A stretch of DNA of 64,000 nucleotides. Source: Amorphophallus konjac (Eukaryota; Streptophyta; Magnoliopsida; Alismatales; Araceae). The notes beneath the pieces were generated by a model, which worked only from the letters and a program-made list of their open reading frames with translations, made no database searches and had not been told where the DNA came from. Shown here piece after piece: positions 1 to 10,492 of this stretch (its first letter is position 1; each line of letters begins with the position of its first letter). The stretch lies in NCBI GenBank assembly GCA_022559845.1, contig CM040126.1:229344641-229408640 (forward strand), in the 5' to 3' direction. The translations under genes were made by a program, and so were the position numbers.

Positions 1-4
1 TTTA

Positions 5-365
5 GGTGGTTCGGTCCACAGACCTACATCCACCCCTCACTCCCAACCGGAGTGAGGCTTCACTAGCAAACACTAGAACCAAGCAGACTCAGTCTGCAAA
101 CAGTTGCTGCCACACAGCTTGACCAGGGGAACAGCCTCCCCTCTTCCTCCCAACCGGAGGGACACCCAAGTGACTCCCAGCCACTTGGAAACTAGAGGTC
201 GAAGACCTCTCTTCCTCCAGACCAGGAGGGACCACTGGACTTGCAACCACAAGCCCAGAACCGGAGGACTAGCCTCCCTTCCTCTAACCAGAGGGCAACC
301 CACAAGTGACAACCTGTCACTTGCAACCCGGAGATCAGATCTCCCTTCTCCTGAACCAACAGGAG
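5..365 (-). repeat. Array of short hairpins in the Copia-A leader (3' LTR copy)
   Basis: About twelve adjacent inverted repeats can be read directly. Pairs include GGTC/GACC (13-16 with 21-24, inside GGTGG/CCACC at 5-9 and 30-34), CCTCACTCC/GGAGTGAGG (35-43, 49-57), CCTCC/GGAGG (146-150, 156-160), CCAAGTG/CACTTGG (166-172, 182-188), AGAGGTC/GACCTCT (194-200, 204-210), CCTCC/GGAGG (214-218, 225-229), GGAGG/CCTCC (263-267, 273-277), CCTCT/AGAGG (281-285, 290-294), CAAGTGACA/TGTCACTTG (303-311, 315-323), GGAGATC/GATCTCC (330-336, 338-344) and CTCCTG/CAGGAG (348-353, 360-365). Several loops hold AACC on the plus strand (GGTT in the element RNA). The array lies downstream of the predicted TATA box on the element strand, so it would be leader RNA. 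Its function is unknown. Confidence 0.8.
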
Positions 366-560
366 GAACCCGATCCCCAACAGGGCAATCGGAAGAACAA
401 AGATAATCAGAAAACAAAGGAAAATAATAAAGGAAAATAACACAGCAATCAGAAAGCTGTAAAACGAAATGCACAATGTGGCTCTCAATGGAGCTGACTG
501 GCCTGGATCTGATCCACGGTCCAGTGAAGACATATCTTCAAGCAGCTTCTTCCTTCTTCT

Positions 561-736
561 CCACGAGCTCTCTCGCTCACTCTCTTTCTCTCTTTCTTTC
601 TCTTCTGCTCTCCAAGTCTCTCACTCTCTATCTCTCTTTCTTTCTCTTCTACTCTCCTAATCTCTCACTCACTGCTCTCTCTTCTCGGCTTCTCTCTTCT
701 ATCTCTTCTTCCTCTCTTTTCCTTCTTTTTCTCTTT
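561..736 (+). repeat. Pyrimidine-rich (CTCT/TTCT) tract in Copia-A LTR
   Basis: This is an almost pure pyrimidine stretch on the plus strand, so GA-rich on the element strand. It lies between the hairpin array and the TATA box and would be purine-rich leader RNA. The 5' LTR has the same tract at 8588-8763. The long open frames crossing it are low-complexity serine/leucine runs and not genes. Confidence 0.8.
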
Positions 737-807
737 TTCTGGATCGAAGGGCTTTCTGCTCTTCAGGCTTCTGCTTCGATCAGCCTTCATCTGAAGACGA
801 AGGCTCC

Positions 808-817
808 ATTATATACC
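808..817 (-). promoter_or_regulatory. TATA box of Copia-A LTR (3' LTR copy)
   Basis: The element strand reads GGTATATAAT here, and the 5' LTR copy (8835-8844) is identical. It is the only convincing TATA in the LTR and sits upstream of the GA-rich leader and hairpin array. It is flanked by a short AGC repeat. Confidence 0.6.
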
Positions 818-1059
818 ACCAGCAGCAGCAGCAGCAGGTGGGTAAGGTGCAGAATGTGTGTGCCTCCCACGCTTCATCCAGAACCTTCTTGCCACGTGTC
901 CTTATAGCATTGGTTCCTTTAGTATCGGATCACGTGCAGCCCAGACACCGGTGAATGTTCTTCCTCGGACCTGCAAGGAGATAAAAACCATTAACACTGA
1001 GGGCCACAAGAACTAAAACTGCATGAGGTATGTGATAGCAATACGATATGCACTTTACT

Positions 1060-1640
1060 GAGAACGACACGAGATACACAAGATTATTACAGTACGAGAC
1101 AAGGAGAGAATGACACGAGGTCAGATGCAAACAGCACGAGGTAAAAAGAGAACGACACGAAGTATCACTGTAACAAAACAAACACTACGAAGAGAACGAC
1201 ACGAGATACATAATAATAAAGCTAACACCACAAAGAAAACGACACGAAGTCAGAAGAGAACAGCACGAGGTGAGAAGGAAGTCTCACGGAGTGAAAAAGG
1301 TAGACAGACACACGATCAGAAGGAACCAGGACGAAGATAGAAATAAACAATCACGAGGACATAAACATAAGAATAACACGAAGACACGAATACAAAAGCA
1401 ACACGAAGACATGAATACAAAAACAACACGACATAACAAACAGCAAAGAGAACGGCACGGGGTGAAACGACACTTTACTAAAAAGACTTGAATACACATG
1501 AAAAACAACTCGAGTACTAAGTTGTTCGAACGTACGAACGACTCGAAGATGAAAATGACACGAAAACAACATGGAACAATTCAAAGACACGAGGTCTAGG
1601 AGAAGCAACACGAAGACAGACATAACAAAGAAACGACTCG
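1060..1640. repeat. Degenerate ACGACACGA(G/A)GT motif array in Copia-A LTR
   Basis: Roughly twenty imperfect copies of an ACGACACGAGGT-like word are separated by 10-40 bp of A-rich sequence. The same array occupies about 9087-9660 in the other LTR. It lies upstream of the TATA box on the element strand, in U3. Function is not known. Confidence 0.7.
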
Positions 1641-1689
1641 TACTAAGAATGACATGGAGACAACACAGTTAGACTCGACTTGAGATGAG

Positions 1690-2450
1690 GTGAAGTCTGT
1701 ACAGACATGAATGTTCACATTGTATAGAATTTGAAGCAAGTGACCGAGGCGATGTGTAGACTTTACCCAATGTACAGACTTGGTGGTCTTGAACGTAGGT
1801 AAGGCAACGCAATGTATAGACTTGCTTAAACGAGTGAACAGGTCGATGTACAGACTTGTCCAATGCATGAAGCACAGTCCACTGTATAGACTTGATGCCT
1901 TGAAGGCAATGTACAAACTTGAGAGTGCAACAAATGGACTTTGAAACGCAGAGGCTGTACAGACTTGCATGAGACGCTGGGTAAGATGATGGATGCAACA
2001 GTGCAATGTCTAGACTTGAAGAATGTGAGACGATGGCTAAGAGACTACACAATCGGATGTATAAACTTTCGTTACTGTAGCAACGTGTAGACTTTGCCTT
2101 AGACGCTAAGAGAGACGCTCAATGTACACACTTAACCAATTCAAAGGTAAATCGAGTGTACAGACTCTGAGTCCAAACCCAACGGCTGTACAGACTGATG
2201 TATAGACTTCATTAATCAAAGCATGAATGAGACGATGTACACACTTAGCCTAGGAAAATGTATAGACTCAATCAAATGAAGAAACACATGATGCAATGTG
2301 TGGACTTGGTGACACATGCAAACAGATGAGTGTACAGACTATGCCAGCAAGCTACACGATGTGTAGACTTAGAAGTGCCTGCAGCTGTGCAATGTGCAAC
2401 CAGTGTATGGACTTGTCGTGCCTACACAGGGCGTTGTACACACTTGCTGC
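1690..2450. repeat. Degenerate GTACAGACTT motif array in Copia-A LTR
   Basis: About 23 copies of TGTACAGACTTG or close variants (TGTATAGACTT, TGTACACACTT, TGTGTAGACTT) are spaced about 15-50 bp apart in otherwise unrelated sequence. They repeat at about 9717-10492. The array occupies the first part of U3 on the element strand. The spacer sequences differ, so this is not an ordinary tandem satellite. Confidence 0.75.
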
Positions 2451-2723
2451 CTGATGCAAATGTGCATATTCTATTAATGCATATCAATGCTTTATGCAGC
2501 AGATAATCAGTCTGAACTTCAAATGCAATGACTCACAGTGTAAGCAGATAAACTGACTGAACATATGAGAGACTGAATGAACACTTGAATGACAGACTGA
2601 ATATAAGAATGACTGAATAAAACCATGGTGACTCACAGTGATTAGCTCACATTAAAACCAATCATCACAAACCCCTAGAGCCAATCATCAAAACCACAAG
2701 CCACAGGGGCCAGGGGCACAACA

Positions 2724-2740
2724 ATCTCCCCCTTTTTGAT
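2724..2740 (-). other. Polypurine tract of Copia-A
   Basis: The element strand reads ATCAAAAAGGGGGAGAT immediately before the 3' LTR start. A purine run touching the LTR is where plus-strand DNA synthesis is primed in LTR elements. Confidence 0.85.
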
Positions 2741-5210
2741 GATGGCAACAATACACAGTGAGTCATTCTGATGATGTAATACAAAGTCATTCTGATGACT
2801 CAAACTATTCTCCCCCTTTGACTTCATCAAAAAAAATAGTTTGAGAAGAGAAGGCAATGATTGAACAAAAATCTCCCCTTTGATACTTGCAGAAAGAGAT
2901 ACCAAAATGCAAGAGCTCCCCCTAGAAATATGAGTGCTCCCCCTTTAAGAGTTTCAGCAAAAGCATGAGGTAGAGATGATCAAAAGGAACCTGCATGCAC
3001 TGATTGAATGATATTCTCCCTCTTTGGCAAACTATCTCCCCCTTTGGTATAATCAAAATAAACCATGGGAAGGGGTAAAAGCAAAAATGCAGATGCAACA
3101 AGAAATGCAATACTTCCCCCTAAGTATATGAATGCAAGATCACAAATGATATGAACAGATTCAGTATGACTAGGATTGCTCCCCCTGAATAGATGCCAAT
3201 TGATATGCAAGTGATGCATGACATGGAAGCTCCCCCTCAATAAGTGGAATCTTATGAGATAGATGAGAAGGAGACCACAGGGGCAGACAAGGAGAAGTTC
3301 AGGTCAATGATCTAAGGAAAGTGAGCAGAAATGTTTTCAAATAATCAGATTTACAAATAAGCTCCAAATAGAAATAATTCAGCAAGATTTTCAAGGAGAT
3401 ATCAATCTCATAAATCCAAAACATAATTTTTCAAAGTCTTCCATTATAGGGACTTATGAATGAGCCTTTTGAACAGCATGGTTTAAACATGATGTATGCA
3501 GAGTTTATCAATAAAATTCTGTATTGATATCTAAAATCATATTTTAATAAAGATGAACCAAGCCCTCATATTTATCTTGATTAATCTCCCTTTCTCTTTC
3601 ACAATCAAATCTATTGACTTCTTTCAGAATTACATGCACTAGTATTGAAGTCAAGCAATTATGAAGTCATATGATTTTGTCTAGGGTTGTAGCAATTTGA
3701 TTTTAGCATCAATATTCAGATATTTCAATTTGTTCAAGAATTTTCTTGCTACAAATTTTATGAGCACTCTAGTTCAGTGCACACATTGTAGCTAGAGGAT
3801 ATACCTTGATCAGAGGCCAATATCCCTAAGCACTTAGTGTGACTAACTGTCATGCTATATATGAACAGAGATAGCATTTACACATCATGACACACTCCAA
3901 ATCATTTCTTGATGAGTGAGTTGTATTTCTTAGTGTGCATGCCATTACTCTACCTGAATTTCAATGAATTCTTAATCAGAGTTAACTAAGGCACCTCATG
4001 ACACAGTCCTTTGGACATGTGTTTCTCAGTGACCAAGGTCATTGCTCTGACAATTACTTTACCCTTTAGACAATTCAGAAATATTCATTTGCTTCAAAAC
4101 AATATTAATCTCATGTACTTAACCAAATAAAGTCATGTATTCAAAAGTGCAGACTTCAGAAGTTTTTGCAAGACACATCATGAAACAGTTGGTTAAGATT
4201 TATTAAACATGATTCAGATATGTTAAGAGATTTTGAAGTTAAACTCCATGAATACGTTAAGCTTAAACCACATTAGTTATTTCAGACATTCATAAAAGCG
4301 TATAATAGAAGATTTCTAGTTCAAGATTTTTCAGATTTATGATCGAGATAGCCCATTGAAATCTTCATGAAGGGCTGATAGAATTTTGAACCCAAATGAT
4401 ACCAATTGATAGGAGAAATATCAATTGTTAAGAGAGATTGTGAAGCTCAAAGTTTTCAGAATATGATTAAGGTTTGTCAACAAAATCAGTAAGAAAGGAT
4501 ATGCAATGAGTTCTGACACATGTATGCATTTGACAACCTATATGCAATGCATTGACTCCCCCTCACAATATGCATTCAAACTCTCTTTTTGGTATTTTCA
4601 ATATGAGGAAATGCAATGCACTATTTGTATGCAGGGACATGCAAAGACTCAACATTGAATGCTATGCAAGGATATGCAACTTACTCCCCCTGAAAACATG
4701 CAATGTTTGCACTGAGAACTGAACATATGAGACCAAATGATTCATGCACATTCAGACTGTCCTAACCATTGAGGTCATGCATAATTATTCAACATGCAGT
4801 CCTATATACAATTCAGAATTTCAGTGAGCTATTGCAATACACAAGTTTCAAGTCACACTCATATGCAGTTCAGATTTTTCAAAAAATTCGAAATGCAATT
4901 TGTTTTCAGAGTCTATGCATAACACAATTATCAAGCAATTGAAATTAGCCTATGTATGCATCAGATACAGACAACCCTTCTTAATCTGATATATGCACAG
5001 AACTCTCAGCAAATGCATGATCAGAAAATAATGCACATGGCAGATGATAAATGAAAATGTAAAAAATAGATTTAACTTGCTATGCATTAAAACTAAAAGC
5101 AAGAAGAGCAGGAAGTTTACCTGAAAAGTTCAGTTTGGGGTTTTCTTCTTGAGTGCCTTGGATCATTACCCCTTTTTATTCCAGTCCCAAGGCACACCTG
5201 CATAGCAATG
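2741..5210 (-). other. Non-coding 3' internal region of Copia-A with many PPT-like motifs
   Basis: No credible reading frame is present where protease, integrase, RT and RNase H would be expected. The sequence is AT-rich. On the element strand it holds repeated GGGGGAG-type purine runs, for example around 2812-2820, 2872-2880, 2925-2945, 3036-3048, 3112-3120, 3180-3186, 3232-3238, 4556-4562 and 4684-4690. Extra PPT-like runs downstream of pol occur in some large plant copia elements. The pol genes appear to have been deleted so that gag now joins this tail. Confidence 0.7.
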
Positions 5211-7700
5211 TTATTTTGCACAAATAGGTGCCCAAGAAGTCTTGGGTCCTGACATGACAGTATTACTCCTAGCAGGTTTTCTCAGCACATTTCTAGGAGC
5301 AGTTTTCAGATCTGATTTATGCACATTCTTGTTAGCATGAATTTTATGTGCATAAGCATGAGATTTCTTGTTAATAGAATAAAAATTCTGTTTGCCAAAA
5401 CCAGTTTGGTTTTGATATCCTGCCAGCCAACAGGTTGCAGCCCTGTGACCTGGCTTCCCACAGTTATAACATGAAAATTTTGCAAATTGTCTTACAGGGA
5501 ATTTAGCATGTTTGAGATTCACATTTCTACCCTGAATATGCCAACAGTCCTTGACTGTATGGCCATGCTTTCTACAGTGAGAGCAATAAGAGACATTCTT
5601 TTTAAAATTGAGTTCATTATTGCCATAGCCTCCTTGGGCATGCCAACAATCAATGGACCTGTGGCCATGCTTTCCACAGTGAGAGTAGAAAGGGGACTTT
5701 CTTCTAAAAGAGCCTAACCAGCATTCAGAGGCCTTGTGACCAATTTTGTTGTAATTAAAACATATGATGTGCTGGTTCTTTGAAACAGATTTGTTCTTGT
5801 TAACGACATGCTGATTTACAAAGTGTTTTGTATGATATGAACATGATTTTTCCTTACTATTTGCAAACCAGCAATGAGCAGTAGTGTGTCCTACTTTATC
5901 ACAATTAGAACTAGTGACACTCTTTTTCTGACAAGACAGATTTTCTAGCATGCTTTTTGTCATCCTTTTTCATCACAAAACAGTTACTCATAAGATGTCC
6001 ATACTTACCACAATAATGACATGAGCCATTTGATTTCTTAAAAACATGGCATTTATCTGATGAGTTTTTAGCATGCAGATTGTTCCTTTGAATTTTTGAT
6101 GTTTTATGATTTTTATTTTATTTTTCTGTTTTCTTAGCCTTGTACCGAGGTGGAGATGAAGTAAAAGGCTTCTCCTGTTCAGAGGATTTAGCAAAGACAG
6201 TTTTCAGGTTGGCTCCATAAGCCTTCCTCATGACTGGACTGTAACCCAGTCCTTCTTTCATAAAATTAATCTTTGTTCCCAATATTTTCTGAACAATGGA
6301 TTGTTTGTCTTTTGATGTTGTGGCTACGTTTGAAGCATTTACAAAGGATGTCATTACTTTGTTCTGCAAAGCCTTTTTATTTAGATTATTGTAGCCCAAC
6401 CCTTCATTTTTGACATTGACTTTTACACCTAGCAGCTTGTCTAGGTTTTCTTGCCCATCAACAAATTTAGACAAGGATTTCCTCAAGTCTTGAATCTCAT
6501 TTTTGAGAGGTACAATATTTATTTCATAGCTTGCAATCTCTTGTTCACTGCAGTTGACAGCTTCATTCAAAACTTTGTTAGTTGTTTTGTATTTTTCAAT
6601 TTCCTTTCTCAGCTCATCTACTTCATCAGTTTCGTTTGTACAAGTGACTTTTCCTTTCTCCAATGTGAGAAGTCTTTTAGACATGGCACTGTTTAACAAT
6701 TTTAATTTTTCAACTTCTTTTTTAAGCTTATCATTTTGAATTAACTCATTTATTGTAGTCTGATCTTCTGAGTTAACCATGCTTTCTCTCCTAGCTTCAA
6801 ACTCCTTCAATTCCTTTTGTTGTTTTTCAAATATTTCTGTAATTCTATGTTTACAGATTTTATGGCATTAAAATTTTCAATCAGCAAATCATTCTCTCGT
6901 TTAAGTTTCTTTAATTGTTCTTCATTTTCTTTAGAAAACTTTCTGAGAGAGTTATTCTCATTTTTCAGCTCGTTTAAGTCAGATTTAACACATTCAAGTT
7001 CTTTCAGCAAATCCTTACTCTGAACAGAATCATGACTAGCTAGGCTAAGCTTCTTTTCAAGTTTAGAGATTTCCTTTACATGATCTTGATCTTCAATTTT
7101 CAGCAATGAAATTTGTTTCTTCAACATTTGAATATCAGACATAAAAGCATCATGAACATTTTTCAGTTCAGCACAGTTTTTACATGGAGAATTGAAACTG
7201 TCTGACCTACTATTCTTCTTCAATTTTTTGTATTGTTCTGTTAACTGTTCATAATACTCTAATAATTCAGCATATGAATTCTCCCAATCATCCAATGTAT
7301 AGTTCTCGAAAGGGTTTACCTCCTCATCATTATCGTCTTCACTTTGATTGCTGCCTTGATCGCTGCCACCTTGAATACTCCTGTTGGCCATCATGCAGCT
7401 TGTTTGATTTCCTTTCCCGGCTCTCTTCATCATCTCCAACATATCCCTTGCAGATCTGCAATCAAGGAAACATGAGTGAAAGGCTTTGTCAGTGGCTGCT
7501 TTCATCAGATTTATAGCTATCTGATTCTCCTCATACATTGATTCGTGACTGTCAGTCCATTTGGACCTTTTCTTTGGTAATTTATGAGGACCATGTGAAA
7601 TCACTTTCCACAGGTCTGGATCAACAGATTTAACATAAGCACGTAAAGCACTGTGCCACTGGTTGAAATCAGAACCACTAAAGACGGGTGGACAAGCCAT
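5211..7700 (-). pseudogene. gag: Copia-A gag: Gag N-terminus, long coiled coil, six zinc knuckles (frameshifted)
   Basis: This is the nucleocapsid/capsid polyprotein of a copia element. The first block (7700-6807, 297 codons) starts with a Gag N-terminus (PPVFSGSDFNQWHSALRAYV), then appears to skip much of the usual central Gag domain and enters a Glu/Lys-rich coiled coil after a FENYTLDDW motif. A frame change near 6810-6850 leads to a second coiled-coil block (6810-6118), and another to the zinc-knuckle block (about 6194-5211). The knuckles follow a C-x2-C-x4-H-x4-C pattern usually ending CW. CHYCGKYGHLMSNC, CSHCRKHGHTVKDC and CYNCGKPGHRAATC are intact; three others have lost one cysteine (to Tyr or Ser). 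The frame ends with a GPKTSWAP motif like the end of copia gag, then a stop and non-coding tail. The frameshifts make it non-functional as it stands, unless sequencing errors explain them. Confidence 0.85.
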
Positions 7701-7816
7701 TGAAACAGATAACAGATAGATTCAATGCAACAGGAATATTGATGCACTAAAAACAAATTAGCACCTAAGACCGCAAGATCGAATCTGCAGGTCGCTGGAC
7801 CTTGTATGCAGACACT

Positions 7817-7830
7817 GCTCTGATACCAAC
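7817..7830 (-). other. Primer-binding site of Copia-A
   Basis: The minus strand reads GTTGGTATCAGAGC immediately after the 5' LTR end, matching the 3' end of plant initiator-methionine tRNA, the usual primer of plant copia elements. Confidence 0.9.
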
Positions 7831-8031
7831 TGTTAGGGTGCTAGGCCTGGATACAGAGGGGGGTGAATGTATCCCTCTATGTATAATGGCCAAATAAAAA
7901 CTTGGATGCTAGAGATAGACACAGAATACAACCAATTCGATTCAACTCAAATACAAACACTTGGAGCGTGCCTATTCAAGCATCTAGCGGAAGCAAAGCA
8001 AACAATCAAACCACTGCACAATAGATTTTTA

Positions 8032-8392
8032 GGTGGTTCGGTCCACAGACCTACATCCACCCCTCACTCCCAACCGGAGTGAGGCTTCACTAGCAAATGC
8101 TAGAACCAAGCAGACTCAGTCTGCAAACAGTTGCTGCCACACAGCTTGACCAGGGGAACAGCCTCCCCTTTTCCTCCCAACCGGAGGGACACCCAAGTGA
8201 CTCCCAGCCACTTGGAAACTAGAGGTCGAAGACCTCTCTTCCTCCAGACCAGGAGGGACCACTGGACTTGCAACCACAAGCCCAGAACTGGAGGACTAGC
8301 CTCCCTTCCTCTAACCAGAGGGCAACCCACAAGTGACAACCTGTCACTTGCAACCCGGAGATCAGATCTCCCTTCTCCTGAACCAACAGGAG
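8032..8392 (-). repeat. Array of short hairpins in the Copia-A leader (5' LTR copy)
   Basis: Second copy of the 5-365 array, offset by 8027. The first pair is GGTGG (8032-8036) with CCACC (8057-8061) around GGTC/GACC (8040-8043, 8048-8051), followed by CCTCACTCC (8062-8070) with GGAGTGAGG (8076-8084). As part of the 5' LTR this copy would be transcribed into the genomic RNA leader. Confidence 0.8.
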
Positions 8393-8834
8393 GAACCCGA
8401 TCCCCAACAGGGTAATCGTAAGAACAAAGATAATCAGAAAACAAAGGAAAACAATAAAGGAAAATAACACAGCAATCAGAAAGCTATAAAACGAAATGCA
8501 CAATGTGGCTCTCAACGGAGCTGACTGGCCTGGATCTGATCCACGGTCCAGTGAAGACATATCTTCAAGCAGCTTCTTCCTTCTTCTCCACGAGCTCTCT
8601 CGCTCACTCTCTTTCTCTCTTTCTTTCTCTTCTGCTCTCCAAGTCTCTCACTCTCTATCTCTCTTTCTTTCTCTTCTACTCTCCTAATCTCTCACTCACT
8701 GCTCTCTCTTCTCGGCTTCTCTCTTCTATCTCTTCTTCCTCTCTTTTCCTTCTTTTTCTCTTTTTCTGGATCGAAGGGCTTTCTGCTCTTCAGGCTTCTG
8801 CTTCGATCAGCCTTCATCTGCAGATGAAGGCTCC

Positions 8835-8844
8835 ATTATATACC
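8835..8844 (-). promoter_or_regulatory. TATA box of Copia-A 5' LTR
   Basis: The element strand reads GGTATATAAT. Transcription starting about 30 bp downstream would give an R-U5 leader of nearly 1 kb holding the GA-rich tract and the whole hairpin array. Confidence 0.65.
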
Positions 8845-9086
8845 AGCAGCAGCAGCAGCAGCAGGTGGGTAAGGTGCAGAATGCGTGTGCCTCCCACGCT
8901 TCATCCAGAACCTTCTTGCCACGTGCCCTTATAGCATTGGTTCCTTTAGTATCGGATCACGTGCAGCCCAGACACCGGTGAATGTTCTTCCTCGGACCTG
9001 CAAGGAGATAAAAACCATTAACACTGGGGGCCACATAAACTAAAACTGCATGAGGTATGTGATAGCAATACGAGATGCACTTTACT

Positions 9087-10492
9087 GAGAACGACACGAG
9101 ATACACAAGATTATTACAGTACGAGACAAGGAGAGAATGACACGAGGTCAGATGCAAACATCACGAGGTAAAAAGAGAACGACACGAAGTATCACTGTAA
9201 CAAAACAAACACTACGAAGAGAACGGCACGAGATACATAATAATAAAGCTAACACCACAAAGAAAACGACACGAAGTCAGAAGAGAATAGCACGAGGTGA
9301 GAAGGAAGTCTCACGGAGTGAAAAAGATAGACAGACACGCGATCAGAAGGAACCAGGATGAGGATAGAAATAAACAATCACGAGGACATAAACATAAGAA
9401 TAACATGAAGATACGAATACAAAAGCAACACGAAGACATGAATACAAAAATAACACGACATAACAAACAGCAAAGAGAACGGCACAAGGTGAAACGACAC
9501 TTTACTAAAAAGACTTGAATACACATGAAAAACAACTCCAGTACTAAGTTGTTCGAACGTACGAACGACTCGAAGACGAAAACGACACGAAAACAACATG
9601 AAATAATTCAAAGACACGAGGTCTAGGAGAAGCAACACGAAGACAGACATAACAAAGAAACGACTCGAACTAAGAACGACATGGAGACAACACAGTTAGA
9701 CTCGACTTGAGATGAGGTGAAGTATGTACAGACATGAATGTTCACATTGTATAGAATTTGAAGCAAGTGACCGAGGCAATGTGTAGACTTTACCCAATGT
9801 ACAGACTTGGTGGTCTTGAACGTAGGTAAGGCAACGCAATGTATAGACTTGCTCAAACGAGTGAACATGTCGATGTACAGACTTGTCCAATGCATGAAGC
9901 ACAGTCCACTGTATAGACTTGATGCCTTGAAGGCAATGTACAGACTTGAGAGTGCAACAAATGGACTTTGAAACGTAGAGGCTGTACAGACTTGCATGAG
10001 ACGCTGGGTAAGACGATGGATGCAACAATGCAATGTCTAGACTTGAAGAATGTGAGACGATGGCTAAGAGACTGCACAATCGGATGTATAGACTTTCATT
10101 ACTGTAACAACGTGTAGACTTTGCCTTAGACGCTAAGAGAGACGCTCAATGTACACACTTAACCAATTCAAAGGCAAATCGAGTGTACAGACTCTGAGTC
10201 CAAACCCAACGGCTGTACAGACTTAGAAAGTGAAGACTGATGTACAGACTTTATTAATCAAAGCATGAATGAGACGCTGTACACACTTAGCCTAGGAAAA
10301 TGTATAGACTCAATCAAAGGAAGAAACACATGATGCAATGTGTGGACTTGGTGACACATGCAAACAGATGAGTGTACAGACTATGCCAGCAAGCTACACG
10401 ATGTGTAGACTTAGAAGTGCCTACAGCTGTGCAATGTGCAACCAGTGTATGGACTTGTCGTGCCTACACATGGCGTTGTACACACTTGCTGC
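9087..10492. repeat. U3 motif arrays of Copia-A 5' LTR
   Basis: Holds the ACGACACGA-type array (about 9087-9660) and the GTACAGACTT array (about 9717-10492). These are the second copies of 1060-1640 and 1690-2450. Confidence 0.72.

Larger units (their letters stand above)
1..2723 (-). repeat. Copia-A 3' LTR (partial)
   Basis: This is a direct repeat of 8028-10765. It ends at 2723 (..GGCACAACA on the plus strand, TGTTGTGCC on the element strand), directly next to the polypurine tract. It has the same parts as the 5' LTR: hairpin array (5-365), pyrimidine-rich stretch (561-736), TATA box (808-817), an ACGACACGA-type array (about 1060-1640) and a GTACAGACTT array (about 1690-2450). Open reading frames in it are chance products of repeats and of purine- or pyrimidine-rich strands. 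Confidence 0.93.

Noticed and set aside
469..907. Open frames of 60-140 codons at 469-907 and 8496-8934, Ser/Leu-rich
   Set aside because: They translate a pyrimidine-rich LTR stretch, occur in both LTRs in several frames and have no domain.
1669..2052. Cys-rich minus-strand frames of 127-136 codons in the Copia-A LTRs
   Set aside because: The repeated V-C-T-L pattern comes from the GTACAGACTT motif array, not from a protein.
1690..2450. CRISPR-like or satellite array in the LTR motif regions
   Set aside because: Motif copies are short (about 10-12 bp), degenerate and irregularly spaced, unlike CRISPR repeats or tandem satellites.
3300..5200. Host gene or degenerate third ORF in the AT-rich Copia-A tail
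   Set aside because: No frame of useful length or motif on either strand; nothing beyond PPT-like runs supports a gene.
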